DNA of 64,000 bases from Pyrenula massariospora (GCA_021030905.1 JAGFMI010000002.1:1178001-1242000), one strand, 5' to 3'; shown: positions 1 to 11,746, numbered from the stretch's first letter. Program-made: numbers and translations. Notes: generated by a model not told the origin, from the sequence alone.

Positions 1-1524
1 TACGAGAGCAATGATCTAAAGAACGCAATGTACAACTACGTCAGAAGTAGGGAACTCACTTCCTCCCCATTGCCACCTAACCAGAGTCTGTTTGGGGAAC
101 TGACACTATTTGTAGGTATCTTCATGCGGATCAGCGCTTTGGTCGACCAGCCAAACACTGCCAGCCTGACTGTCTTCTGTGATGAGAAAAAGTTCGAACC
201 AATTCTGCTCTTCAGTTTGAGTAAAATCTTCTGGGTGCTTCCAGCTCGAAAAAGAAAGGACCAAGCCGGGACAGACCATCAGCTCATCATATATGAGACT
301 GATCTCAATGGGCAAAGGAGGAGGGGCGATTGGGTCGTCTGCACTCCGAATGTCCGACCGACCACGCTCGCCTATGTAGTAGTTGGGCCTCTTCTCCCCG
401 GCCAGAGTAAGTGACGACAGATCTCCCCATTGGACCACCTGCCACCTGCATTATACAATCCAAGAAATCTCGCTCTTGAAGCTATGAAGTGCACAGGCTG
501 ATACTACGGGAACCATCTAGGCCGTGGCGACCTCACTGATTCGATAATGGTGCTATGTCCTGCCTACTTCGACCCGGGGAAAAGATTGAGCGATCGGAGG
601 TCGATCCACGAAATCATGTATTCAGGTCTCCTCGATGGCCCCTTGCAAAACTCATTGGATGGTATCCACCCCTCAGTTGTCGACGTATTGCACGAGGTGC
701 GCGTCTCCACTCTACCACTCCCTAGAATACAGTTACTGACTGATACACAAAGCTGATCCACTGGGCCGGAGGCGGTCTGTGGCAAACCCACCCCCCAAAC
801 ACCCTCCCTTCACCACTAACGCAAAACAGCCCTCCCCCTATCACCGAGTCTCGCCAACCCCGTCATCATCGACATCACCTACGAATTCCCCCAAATGTCC
901 GCCCTCCGCCAGGCCAACGACCCCGCCGTCTTCGCCAACGCCGACTCCTACATGAAGCTCGCCTTGGGCATATACCTGCAGATCTACCACAACGCGAAGA
1001 CAAACAAACCGAACAGTGTACCGTCGTTCTGGCACCACGGCCTCCTCGACACGGCCACGCTCAAACCCCCGAAGAACCTCGCGGAGATGAAGAAGGCGTG
1101 GAGGGCGGGGATGGTCGACCTGGCCAGGGCGCAGCAGAAGCTCAGGCGCCGCGGCGCGGAGGGGAACAGGGAAGAAGGGGCCACCATCGAGGACGCGTAC
1201 GACCCCCTGCCCACGACGCAGGAGGAGATGGACGAGCTCTCGGCCGCCATCGACGCGGTGCCCGACACGCCGGCGGATGCGGAGGGGACGCCGCACCTGT
1301 GTCAAGGTGGTGGAATTGCGCCGAGCGCGGCGGGCTCGAGTTTGAAGATACTGAGTTTTGCGACGACGACGTATCCGACGGCGAGCCTGGACGCGGCGCA
1401 GACGGAGGCGTTGGCGAGTGAGATGGCGGTGGTGACGGGGTCTGGGGCAGCGGCGGTGACGAGTACGACGGCGACGTCGAGTCCGGCGGCGCAGAGTTCG
1501 GGGGTGGTTTGCGATGACGATTGA
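1..1524 (+). CDS. Aspzincin (M35-like) metalloendopeptidase, 5' partial
   Basis: Probable exons are 1-406, 521-696, 753-774 and 830-1524, giving 432 residues and a stop in one frame that is already open at base 1, so the N-terminus lies outside the window. An FCDEKKF motif matches FCDEDRF of the paralogue at 16083. Next come VLCPAYF, then the zinc motif HELIH, made by joining HE at the end of the second exon to LIHWAGG in a 22-nt exon. IIDITYEF probably supplies the Asp ligand of the aspzincin fold, and FANADSYMKLALGIYLQ is the family's C-terminal signature. The tail is rich in Ala, Ser and Thr. It is probably a secreted zinc protease, as its relatives are, but no signal peptide is visible here. 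Two donors are weak (GTGCGC at 697, GTCTGT at 775), but only this splice rebuilds the motif. The region before residue 55 is less certain. Confidence 0.78.
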
Positions 1525-2458
1525 AGATACGGCCCATTTTTTCCGACCACTGCATAGGTACCTACGCGAGGGGTCAGCATGGGGGATATCATCCGGGCCC
1601 CTCAGATTTCAATGTCCAGCTCGTACGAACACAACAGAACGGAACAGAACAGAGCAGAGCATCATCGTGCAATGCCGCGCACTCGCAAACGCCGCATGAG
1701 AAGTCCAAGGAATCACCTTTCAATGCCGCGCGCACTCTCGAACCTGCATGAACTCTCCGGACAGTCCAAGACATTCCGCCCGTCTATTTTTGACTCCCAT
1801 CGTCTCCGCCCCGTCAAAATACGCACAAATCACACGCACACTTGCGACGTCAGGGGGTGACAGGGTCATGTTGAATTTATCCGTCATAGCGATCTCCAGA
1901 CCGAACAAGCGGAGGAGTTCTATCTTCGGGGAGAACCATGAGGTAAATGTGACACAGAATTTTTTTTCTACAAGCTTGTACTGGACGCTGCCTTTGACGT
2001 TTGGCAGGCTGCGAACCAGTGCCCAAGCGTTGCCGGTCTTGATCTCTGTTGGCGTGCCCCATCAGGGATGGCTGGGTGCGAGCTACGAGGAAGGTAGGTG
2101 GTGATAGATAGATAGATATATAAAAGAAGTAAGGTAGAAATATGTATTCGAAGGATAACGTGATGCCGATGTAAGGAATTCACTCAGCCTGCATCTCAGT
2201 CATAAGGGGTATGCCAGCTACCAGACGCCAACCTCCCGCTTGCGCGTAGTCAGCTCAAGTAAGACCATTGCTCCCGCCTGATAGCCTAATCATCCGTCCA
2301 TCCAGCTATCCGCCTCTCCACTCCGGTTCAACGGTAAGAACCTCAGCGCCGAGCCTTCCATATACTGTATTAGGGATCCATGCATGGCTCCCAGGCTCCT
2401 CCCTTTCAGAATCCTTTCCACCCCCTTCCCCCTTCCCTCCATCTCCACATCCCCCCCC
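1525..2458. other. Intergenic, no gene recognised
   Basis: Short overlapping frames occur on both strands (longest 118 codons, 1748-2104 plus strand), but none shows a known motif or fungal protein composition. This is the 3' flank of two convergent genes. Confidence 0.6.
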
Positions 2459-2878
2459 TCAAAACAGAAAATCCAAACAACAACAACACGCCAACGCGCC
2501 CAACAGCCCTGCGCAGATCCCCTCCGCCCCACTCCCCCCTCCCCTCCGATCCCCCGCATAATACCCCTGCGGGCCCCCATAATACCCTCCCCCTCCATAA
2601 TAACCCCCTTGCTGCGGCGGCGGGCCCCCGTAATACCCCCCCTGTGGCGGCTGTTGCTGGCCGTAGTACATGCCCTGCGGCGGCTGGTTGTAGTAGCCCT
2701 GGTTGTAGTAGGCCTGTTGCTGGGTGTGGTCGTGGTAAGGGGCGGGGGGACCGTATGAGGAGCCCGGGCCGGGGGAGGGGGAGGAGAAGGAGGGGTCGGT
2801 GTGGGCGAGGGGTGGGGAGGAGGGGTATTTCGGGGGTGGGGGGGAGGAGGGGGGGTTGAATTTTTGGGAGGGGTCCAT
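2459..2878 (-). CDS. CYSTM-type cysteine-rich tail-anchored protein
   Basis: A single exon of 139 residues. Residues 1-50 are rich in Pro and Ser. Residues 50-115 are repeats of Gln, Gly, Tyr and Pro (units such as GGYYGG and PPQGG). The C-terminus is the CYSTM module, a hydrophobic stretch ending CCCCLDFLF. In the family this short tail inserts in membranes and is probably acylated; the proteins are linked to stress tolerance, but the biochemical role is unknown. Length and architecture match fungal CYSTM proteins. The start is the first ATG, just inside a G-rich plus-strand stretch that is simply the complement of the Pro-rich N-terminus. There is no partner gene next to it. Confidence 0.85.
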   Translation of the reverse strand: MDPSQKFNPPSSPPPPKYPSSPPLAHTDPSFSSPSPGPGSSYGPPAPYHDHTQQQAYYNQGYYNQPPQGMYYGQQQPPQGGYYGGPPPQQGGYYGGGGYYGGPQGYYAGDRRGGGSGAEGICAGLLGALACCCCLDFLF

Positions 2879-3813
2879 GGGGGATGGGTGGTAGGTGGTG
2901 AGACTGAGGGTGAGGGCTTCGAAGGGGGTCGGGAGGTGCGATATGTGGTTTTATGGGTCGTTTAGAGGTTGAGGGTTTGAATCTGGGGTAGGTAGAGAGA
3001 GGATAGGACGCTTCGAAGTATCGCCAGCGTGCGGGTCGTTGTGGTGTTGGAAGGAGAGATGCGATGGACGCGCAGGTGATCCGCTGAGGAAGTAGTGCGA
3101 TTTGAGGCTCGAACGTGTCCCAGCGCAGTCAATGTAGTCAAAAGCTGCCTTGCCCCTCCCAAGCTCTTCCTCACAGTCAGCAGGCAGTGCAACCGGATCA
3201 ATCGATGACCTGGCGTATGAGATTCGCTCGTCCTGATGCGTCTCCTCCAAACAGCAAAGAAAGTTCAGTGTAGAAGAAAAGAAGTTGTAGAGAAGAGAGA
3301 TATGTTTCACACGACCCCAGACTGTTCCCGTCGCAGACTCGAAGAAAGCCAGATGTGGTGACAGGCACAGGGTTCATGAGGGCGGGCACAGCCACGGTGG
3401 CCACGAGTTCCGGCGCCTAGACCTCGGCTCCGGGGTTGTTAGCCGCAGGAGCAGCGAACTGCTCCATGTACACACAGAACCATAGAGATATACGAATATA
3501 TTACTGACTGGGCTTGATGGCAACAATTTCGCGACGCGGATAACGATTTGGCGGATGTGCATGGTGTGAAGAACGAGGATTGTAAGATCAGAATTTGCAT
3601 TGATCAACCTGGAATATGCATATTTCAGGACAGCCACTTGAAATAAATATCGACACAAAGCTTTCAATTTCCCACCATATGTCCAAGCCAGAATGTGGCT
3701 GTAGTCCGGTCGTCTAACGACAGATGGACCTGAAATACTCCACCCATGCCACAAATCTCCATACCCAATTCAATGCAGCAATCCCACTCATATAACAATG
3801 CCCCATTAACAAA
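2879..3813. other. Intergenic between two minus-strand genes
   Basis: It holds the presumed promoter of the CYSTM gene and the 3' flank of the orphan membrane protein gene. Minus-strand frames of 119 and 126 codons (2951-3310, 3374-3754) have no recognisable motif and were not called. Confidence 0.6.
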
Positions 3814-4542
3814 TCATCTCCTTACCGTCCTCCTCGGCGCACTCCCACCCCCGAACTCTGTCGGATCCACCGTCCTGAATCCCCCACTCACTCTCTTACT
3901 CTTCGCCGTACTCGCCCTTCGTGGCGGACTATGCTCCTCAAACACCTCCACAATATCATCCCCTCCACCACTACTGTGGCTCACACGGCTCTGACTCCTG
4001 TTCCTCGAAATCGTCTCCCGTACCTCAACCGTCTCCCTCGTGGTCTGTCTCCTGCTGTCCCTCCTCGGCGGGGGCGAGCGGCTTTGACGTACCTCGATCA
4101 CCTCGCTTCTGCTGCGGGACCGTCGGGGTGAACGGGAACGGCGGCGGATGATTTCCTCTTCGACGATCGTTTCAGAGCGGCGGAAGCGCCCGCCGCCGCC
4201 GAGAGTGAATATTGTGTAGATGAGGTAGAGAATAAGGATGAAACCGGCGACACTGCCGAGGACTATGCCGGCTACGGTACCGGGGGCGGGGCCAGAGTTG
4301 AGGTTGTCGTAAGTTGTGGGGATGGCGAGGATGGATTGGCGTTTGGAGACGTGGAGAGGTGAGAGGGGCTGGGATTGGTGAAAATCCTGTGATTGCGATT
4401 GAGGTTGTGGTTGTGGATGTGGGAGAAAAGGGTTCTCAGACTGGGGGATGGATAACGGATGCAGCGGCTGGAGAGAAGAAGATATTGAGGAGGCGAGGTG
4501 TAGGAGTCGTGAAGGTAGGTCAGAGAGAGGTATTGGCGCCAT
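3814..4542 (-). CDS. Orphan single-pass membrane protein with RS-rich tail
   Basis: 242 residues in one exon. The N-terminal 85 residues are Pro, Gln and Ser rich and may lie outside the cell or in the lumen. A clear transmembrane helix at about 88-114 (GTVAGIVLGSVAGFILILY) is followed by a charged tail. The tail alternates acidic beta-like patches (TIVEEEII, EVIEVRQ, ETVEVRE, IVEVFEE) with Arg-Ser and Pro-Pro-Arg runs, and ends near FRTVDPTEFGGG. The Gly-rich, short-loop helix and cytoplasmic tail resemble fungal type I surface sensors, but there is no Cys-rich or WSC ectodomain and no clear signal peptide. I do not recognise a named family; function unknown. Confidence 0.75.
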   Translation of the reverse strand: MAPIPLSDLPSRLLHLASSISSSLQPLHPLSIPQSENPFLPHPQPQPQSQSQDFHQSQPLSPLHVSKRQSILAIPTTYDNLNSGPAPGTVAGIVLGSVAGFILILYLIYTIFTLGGGGRFRRSETIVEEEIIRRRSRSPRRSRSRSEVIEVRQSRSPPPRRDSRRQTTRETVEVRETISRNRSQSRVSHSSGGGDDIVEVFEEHSPPRRASTAKSKRVSGGFRTVDPTEFGGGSAPRRTVRR

Positions 4543-5149
4543 TGCAGTCCGTGTCTTGCGAGGACGTCTCGTTGCCGTTAAGAAAGCAGGTTGTATCTGC
4601 GAGGGATTGTCTTTCTTGATTGGGCCGCTCTGCGGAGTCGCTGTGTCTGCGTCGCAGTTCAGTTAAGGTGCTAGAAAGAGCGACAGGAAGGTGTGAGAGG
4701 CATGATTCCGCTATATAGATAATTAAAAGCGCTTTGAGCAATGAAGTAAAGTGACAAATGTCTGAACAGGAACGAAAGAGAAAGGCAAAAGGCGGGTGTG
4801 AGCTCTCGAAGAGGATGTTTGGTGATGACGGCGGATTTGGGGAGTTGGCAGGGCAAAAGCGTGGCTGGGCCAGCCGCGGCCAATCATTGGCGGCCAAAAT
4901 CCGCTCCCACCACCAGCATCCTCGCGTCGCAGAAACTCGGTGGCAGGAACACCGATTTCAAGAATAGCAAATTGTGGACGGTTGCAGGGCATTGTTTGCT
5001 TTAATGGTCGATCCTCTAGGCCGAATTGTACTCTAAGCGATTTAGAAGTTTGCTGTCGAGCAGAGTAGATGCATATCTAGGTAGAGCCTTCAGGACATGA
5101 AATATCCAGATCTTGCCAACACTCAACCATCAGATATGTCTTCATGAAA
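4543..5149. other. Intergenic, no gene recognised
   Basis: This is the promoter side of the orphan membrane protein gene and the 3' flank of the tRNA methyltransferase gene. The only frames (for example 4520-4897 minus) have no recognisable features. Confidence 0.6.
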
Positions 5150-8140
5150 TCAACCTTCATCCACCTGCATCTCCTCTCCAACATGTGCATCTCCATCCAG
5201 TGGCACTGCTCTGAATGGAGCGTCGGGCTCGCGTTTTTCCCGCTCCACGATTTCTTTTTCAACGGCGTCTAGCAGGTCGGCTTCTTCCGCTGTCTTCACT
5301 TCTATTCTATCTTCTTTCCTCACGATGGCTCCATCCCCTTCTGGACTCGACGAATTAGTCCTCTGCTTTCTCTTCACCTCGTCTGTAGCACGCTGCTTAT
5401 CTAGGCTTTGGTTGACCAATGGTGTACTATCATTGAAAAGGCGAAGAAGCATTGCCTTCCGGTCCTCTTTGGTCAGCATTAGGTTGAGCGACTTGATGCT
5501 TTTCCAAAGTGGGAAAACCATTCGTTCACTACTCGGCATGTTAGCACAGGCAAAATTACCCATGAGGGTTGGTAATCATGCCTGAGACAATCTTCTGTCA
5601 CATCCGGCTCTACACGCAACACACAACAACCTAAAGGCAGACCCTCGATCTGAGGTTCAATCTCTTCAAGCTCTTTCCATCCATCGTCGTCGAGACCGGG
5701 GAACATTTCTATTAGTAGCTTTCGTAGCGTCTTACGCTTTTGTAGCCGGACCACCCTCTTCGTCCCTACAAAAGCCTCGACAATCCGGATGCCATCCGTC
5801 TGTATCCGCCATGGACAGACCTCTGGTCGAGGTACATCTTGTTTGACAAACATCTTGACTCCTCCATGGACGAACTTCATTCCTTTGCCTTCATTTTCTT
5901 GTAAGATGGCCTTTGCCAATGCTGTGGTATAATAAATATTTCGAGTCGCGGTGCCGGCTGCGTTGCGAACCATGAAGCGGTCTTGGGGGAATCTAGGAGA
6001 CATGTCGTAGAAGTCCCAGATAGTTTTGAGCTCTGAAATGTCTGCATTAAGGTATTTGAACGGCTCTTCAAAAGGTTGTTTGTTCTTCTGCTTCGCCTTA
6101 TATGACTCGTCAGGTCTCGAAGGTTGCTCATCCGTAGTAGGTTGACGATCACCACTCTGCTGTTTTGTGGTGTTAGACTCTTCTATCTCATTAGAATCTA
6201 TCGGCATATGAATATTTGGCTCCAGCTTTGCCTTCTTGCTCGCAGAATCCGCCGGCTCGATCTCAGCCACTTTGCGCTTGGTCCCGTTTGTCAAGGTCGC
6301 TTGCTCTGCAGCCATTGCCAGTGTCTGTGTTGAATTGGATATATGTCCGTTTACTGACGCTTCAGAAGCAACTGGCTTTCCTGGTGAGGACTCTGTGGGG
6401 TCTGGAAAAGGCTCCTTGGATCCGTCTGCTTGGTTGAATTGCAAGTCTGCTTGCAATGACGAGCTGCTTCTCGTCACACCCGGTAGAAGGATAGCCTCAT
6501 TCTTTCGAACCATGTCTATTGATGTCTGAGGGTCGTCTTTAACATCAATTTCGGCATCCTGATACGTATGAGAGGAGTTGTCTAGTCGTTTCATAGATTC
6601 ATCTGTTGTCTCAACCTTCCTGCCCTCATTTTCCGGACGAATTGCTCTTATTTCGCGCTGCTTCTCCAAGACTGCAATAAAGAACGCCCCAGTGTCCTGA
6701 GAGTGCGGGTATACGCGCATGCACCGCTCCAACGGCAAGTCTTCTGTGGTCTCATCGGGAGGAAACATGCCCTCATTCAGTCTTCCGAGCCCCTCAGGGC
6801 CGTTGCTCTCGCGATGAGCCTCGACCTGCTTGAAGCTCTCCCAAAGACGACCATGTCGATCCATAACCTTCCAATTGCGCAGACCCTGATATCTGATGAG
6901 CCCAGGTAGAGCATCGCTGGAGTTGACGATCTGAACTTTGCTTTGCCCTCCACATCTGGCAATGGCGCTTGCAACCACTGCTTCATCTTCGATAGGATTC
7001 ATGCTACAGGTAGAGTATACAACTCGCCCTCCCACCTTGAGCATCTGTAAAGCACGGATAAGGATGCGTACTTGAGTCAAATAAAGACCAAGGGCATTTT
7101 GAGGAGCCCAACTCCTCCAGATCTCGATATTTTTTCTTACAGTACCATCTCCGGTACAAGGTACGTCGGCTAAGATCCTGTCGAATTTGAGGTATTTGTT
7201 AGTGATAACTTTGCCATCTGGCCCGGTCTCGGACGGGAGCTTGATAGACGGATAGATCGTTGCATCGTGATTCGTGACGATGATATTCGGAGAGCTTAGT
7301 CGCTTGACTTGGTGAACTAGCATGTGCGCCCGTTTGTAATCAACGTCATTCGCGATTAACAGACCCGTGGAACGTCCATCGTCTTTCCAGTCAGGGCCAT
7401 CTGGCAAATCTAGGCCTTGACTGATGTTTTCCGCAATCTGTTTCATGCGTTCTTCCTCTCCTGCATGAACCATTTCAATCAACTGCGCTGATTTGCTTCC
7501 AGGTGCCGCGCAGAGATCGAGAACAGTCATTCCAGGCTTGACATCCATTAGCAAGGGTGGAATCATGCTGACCACCTCCTGTCGGCTGATGTTTCCCACA
7601 TCCGTCTCTGCGACTAGGAACTTCTGAAAAGAGGCGAAGGGTGCAAATCGACGGATAACTTGTTTCGGAACTGTCATGTACCATGCCAACTGGTCTGGGT
7701 ACCATGCAACTGGTTTTGGTGCTTCGACAAACTCCCCTTCATGACGTATTGAAGTGATTTCGGGGATATAGAAATCTTTGAGCCTCTCTTGAACAGCCAA
7801 GGCATGTCTATGAGACATTAGCGACGGCAAATAAAGGTGAAGTAGGTATCTTGCCCTTTCGATCCTGTGAATCTGAAGCTGTTGGGCAAATCTCTCCGCA
7901 ATGCTGTCCAGAATGCAGCTTGCTCAGATTCAGGCACGATATTGAGTTCGTTGTAGTATTTCTCATAGAGCCTATTGCTGCGCTCTATGTCTTGCTTCTG
8001 GCCTCGTTCTGTCCGCCGCGGATGGTCACCTCCACCGTGACTCCCTCCGCCTCGACCACGGTGGCCCTATGGAGAGATCAGAGGTCAAAGAAGCTGTGTG
8101 ATGGTGTAGGACGTACCTTCTTTCCTCCTCGCTTCCCCAT
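5150..8140 (-). CDS. NCL1: tRNA (cytosine-5) methyltransferase, NCL1/NSUN2 type
   Basis: Exons 8140-8117, 8066-7855, 7807-5582 and 5528-5150 join to 946 residues in frame. It methylates C5 of cytosines in tRNA with S-adenosylmethionine, in the nucleus. After a Gly/Arg-rich start, YNELNIVPE and DLPNSFRFTG match the NSUN2 N-terminal region. The SAM site is DLCAAPGSKSAQLIE (about 176-190). The two catalytic Cys lie in DVPCTGDGTVRKN (about 292) and STCSMNP (about 344). The end carries the conserved RMVFPLWKSIKSLNLML block and an acidic tail. A poorly conserved Ser/Glu-rich insert of roughly 150 residues separates the catalytic and C-terminal domains. The introns at 7854-7808 (47 nt) and 5581-5529 (53 nt) both begin GC rather than GT, and both are needed to keep the conserved blocks in frame. 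Confidence 0.95.
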
Positions 8141-8605
8141 AGTACCAGCTTTCTATAGACGAGAAGGCTATCCAGTCACTTCGCTTAAGCGCAGGATTTC
8201 GAGCTTAAAGTGTGGTGGGACCACAGACAATCGAATTCTCCAACTATTTCGTATGCGGAGTTACCTTCCTGACCCCACCACGTCCGCTGCGTACGAGCTT
8301 CAGGAAGATTGATCTGAAAGATAGATGCGCGGATTTTTATGCATTACATAAGTTGACTTACTACTACAAGGCTCGCGGCCTTCAGAATTCTCCAGCAACA
8401 AGCTGATGAAGACAATTCAAGATTACAGATTGTACATAGTGTACTAGCTCTCAAAGTCTTTCAGGTGGGACAGTATAACCATTAAGAGAACTTTGACTAT
8501 CATCGTTTGATACTTTTAGCCGTGAGGAACCACAAACCGGGTATCTTGAATCCTGAAACTCCACCACTTCTTCCAAAATGCACCTTATTTCCATTAAATA
8601 CCTGA
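8141..8605. other. Intergenic between NCL1 and RPB5
   Basis: It contains the NCL1 promoter and the RPB5 3' flank. I see no coding or structured element. Confidence 0.6.
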
Positions 8606-9451
8606 CTAATAGCACCATCTGTAGCTTGCGTATCTGCCAGCCGTTTCGCTTTTTCGTATTATCTTAACAACATTGGTCCTCTTAAGTCCTAGGTATCTAG
8701 CTACCGGATCGGTATGTTGTATTCTTGGTAATTGGTGCTCCTTAAGCCTATACCGCTCAAGAAGACCCTTTTTCTCTTCCGCACTGAGAAGAACGTGTTT
8801 TGGGACGAGCTCGTGTCGTGTGATATTGACAAGAAGATCGCTCTCCAAGAAATGCTCAGCCGTAATGCCACGCGAAGCCAACGGTTCAAAAGCTCTCAGA
8901 GCTGCTGCGGTCACAGGTGCTTGGGTAATCATTATGCCTGTTGACACATGTTGCGAATCTAATGTCTGAGCAAAGGCGCGGAGATGCTTGATTCCAATCG
9001 TGCTTTCTGCATTAAATTCAACATAGCAATCGCCGGCAGTGGTTTGAGGGTCAGGATTTGCCTTTGTAGGGAGAGGCGTGTGAAGCGCATTCATTTCAGC
9101 GGACGGCTTGACTGCGAATTTGAGCTTCGCACGGCTGACACATTGTCACAAGTTAGCAGATTGGTGAGGATATCCCCTCATATAGAGACGCACGTACTCA
9201 GGATAGCCATTGAAGTCTGAATAGAGACGTCGGAAGTCATCAAGCGACCTTGTTAATTCCTCATCCGATACAACATAGCCCTATGGCAGGTGTCAAATTT
9301 AGTGAAAGTCATCCGGCTCTCAGCAGCTTCGTACCCGGTCTGCAAGCATCTCATGCACTGTTCTCACTGTCCGCCACAGACGAGCCATCTCTCTCTCTGC
9401 TTCCGGGTCCCCTCGTTGCTGAGAAGGCACGTTATCTACCTCCATGTCCAT
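8606..9451 (-). CDS. RPB5: RNA polymerase I/II/III shared subunit RPB5 (RPABC1)
   Basis: Exons 9451-9335, 9280-9198 and 9134-8606 give 242 residues. This is the jaw subunit shared by all three nuclear RNA polymerases. The N-terminal half shows REMARLWRTVRTVHEMLADRG and the ELTRSLDDFRRLYSDF block. The C-terminal assembly domain is almost canonical: VNITRHELVPKHVLLSAEEK, ERYRLKEHQLPRIQ, DPVARYLGLKR and VKIIRKSETAGRYASYR. The length is slightly above the usual ~215 because of an extension at the start and an insert near the middle. Introns are 54 and 63 nt with normal borders. It is divergent from BFR1, which lies 640 bp away. Confidence 0.97.
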
Positions 9452-10091
9452 CTTAGAGTATGTAGGGTGGGTCGTAGAGAGTCACACGCCGAATATGGCG
9501 CAATTGTTCCCAAGAGCAGGCAGTGGTTTCACAATTCCAGACGGGTCGAACAATTCAGAAGCTTAGGGGAGCGCCAGTAGATTTTTGTGTCTGGAGGATT
9601 TGATCAGCAGAGTTGTCTCTTGGTACTACGCTAGATGAGATCAGCCCGCGGCGACAACCAAAATGACTTCTCGAGCTGATGTAGAGAGTAGACTGTCAAG
9701 ATCTTGGTGCACTTTGAGAAATACCAAAGGCCGCAAATGGCGTCGGACCTGAAAATATTTAGCGTCCCATGCCCGCATTTTTAGGCTGACGGGCAAGGCT
9801 CGTTGACAGATTCCTTGCCGAAGTAGTGCCGGCAGCCACCGCACTCAATTTCTGCTACTGAGCCCAGAAGATGGATTGACACAGTGCTAGAAGTCTCCCT
9901 TTTTGATCCCATTCCCCTGGATGGGTCCTCCTCTATAATTATCCTACTTCATATGAAACACGCCCTAAGTATCTAACGTCATTACGAATCTCTGAACACA
10001 TGTATCACAGATAGCGCTCGCTGGCCCAGCCAACAAGATTTACTCCCTGCCCCGCGAACCGGAACTCACTTTTTGGTGTCACCCTTTCGAA
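9452..10091. promoter_or_regulatory. Divergent intergenic region RPB5/BFR1
   Basis: 640 bp lie between the two start codons, so both promoters must be here. I saw no gene and no motif I would name with confidence. Confidence 0.6.
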
Positions 10092-11746
10092 ATGGCCGAC
10101 GTCGCGTCTGCACCTACGGGTGACGGCATAGCCCACAAGCAGAGACCTGAGAAACCTGACAAAGCCAACTTCGATACTGCTCTGAAAGATGCCGAAGCCG
10201 AGCACAAGGCAGCTCGTGCTAATTACGTTCGTGTCTAAGGTCTTCCAAATTGAACCCTCCAAGGCTGATTTTCCGTTTAGGAAGCTGCCAAAGCAAAAGT
10301 CGACAACGCTTTCCAAGGAACCCGCGGCTCTCCAAACAATGACCGCAGACAGGCATTAATATCGGAGAAAAAAGTCATCCAGCAAAAGCAGTCATCTTTC
10401 AAGACTGCCAGGAATGCTGAACAGGACAAGTTGTCGTCTCTAGATAGACAACTGAAATCCGAACTAGAACGAGTCAAGAACGCACGGGGCAAAGTGTCCT
10501 ACAAGAGCGTCGGTGAAGTGGATGGTCAGATCAAAAACCTGACTTCTCAGGTGGATACAGGCAGGCTTTCTCTTGTAGAAGAAAAAAAGGCTTTGTCTGA
10601 GATTACCAACCTTAACAAGTTGAAGAAGACATTTGGCGGTTTTGATGAATCTCAAAAGACCATAGACAATTTGAAGGCGGAGATCGCTACTCAAAAGAAA
10701 AAATTGGATAACCCAGAGCAAAAAGCCCTCAGCGACCGCTACAATGCCATCAACCAGGAGCTTGATCAGATTAGGAGCGACCAGGATGGTGCTCACAAGA
10801 ACATCAATACTCTAAAAGCCGAAAGGGACAAGCTACACGACGAGGATACTGCCAAGTACAAGGCTATCAAGGCCATCAAGGACGAGTACTATACAAAGCT
10901 TCGAGAATATAGAGAATATGAGAAACAGGCCAGTCAAGCCCGATGGGAACGTCAAAAAGCAGCAAAGGACCAACGCATTCGTGAAGAACGACAGGAGAAG
11001 GCCAAGGAGAAATTAGAAGCCGCCTCTGCACCAGCTTATCAAGAAGAGATTCAACGTGCCAAGACTTTGATGCACTACTTTGATCCCTCGTCCACGCCTG
11101 CTCCTCGCGATTCGGGTCCCGGGAAATTTGCTGCACAAGCTCAACGTACGGTAGACGTCACCGGTATCAAAGGGATGAAAATTGTGAAGAAAGAGGATGA
11201 AGACTATTTCGCTGGCACCGGCGGCAAGAAAGGCAAGAAAGGACGCAAGGGAGGCAATGTATCCTCTCCAGCCCCTACTGGAAACTTCAATCTCAGCATC
11301 GATATCATCGAGCAATTGAACAATTTCAAGATCGACGCTCCTTCTAGCCAAACCGACGTGCCGAATGTAGTGGAGAAATTAAAGGAAAAGGTCGACTTCT
11401 GGGAAAAGAACCAGAAGAAACAGACCGAAGTGGTAAGCTCCATTCTTCAAATTTTCGTATTCCTGTAACAACGGCCTTTGGCTAACAGACTGTGTAGAAT
11501 ATAGAAAACGCCAAAAAGGAGATCGAACGTCTGGAGAAGGAGGGTCTGGATGCAAACTCGGCGACTGCTCCATCGCAGACGACTTCTGATTCTCTTAGGT
11601 CCCGAGACGTGGGAAAGAAAGTTTCTCAGGAAAACGCAGGCGTTAATGGCTCTGTTTCAGCCGATACCGAGTTTGCGCAGGAAAAGGATGCCGCTGCCGA
11701 TGCCTCAGAGGAAATGAAAAAGGCATCTCTCGAGGATACAGCTTGA
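10092..11746 (+). CDS. BFR1: Nuclear segregation / polysome-associated protein BFR1
   Basis: Exons 10092-10226, 10281-11432 and 11498-11746 give 511 residues. The protein is charged and coiled-coil rich through residues 20-300, with PDKANFDTALKDAEAEHKA near the start and a conserved central block (GEVDGQIKNLTSQVDTGRLS, LVEEKKALSEITNLNKLKK) typical of the Bfr1 family. In yeast the protein binds mRNA and polysomes at the ER and affects secretion and ploidy. A basic patch (KKGKKGRKGG) follows, then a FNLSIDIIEQLNNFKIDAP segment and an acidic, low-complexity end. The first donor (GTTCGT) is weak, but the frame requires it; the other borders are standard. Confidence 0.9.

Noticed and set aside
2981-2998. 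Second B-box-like match (GGTTTGAATCT)
   Set aside because: Same reason: no cloverleaf can be drawn around it.
5479-5581. Reading through the last NCL1 intron to a stop at 5479
   Set aside because: This loses the conserved RMVFPLWKS block; the 53-nt GC-AG intron restores it in frame.
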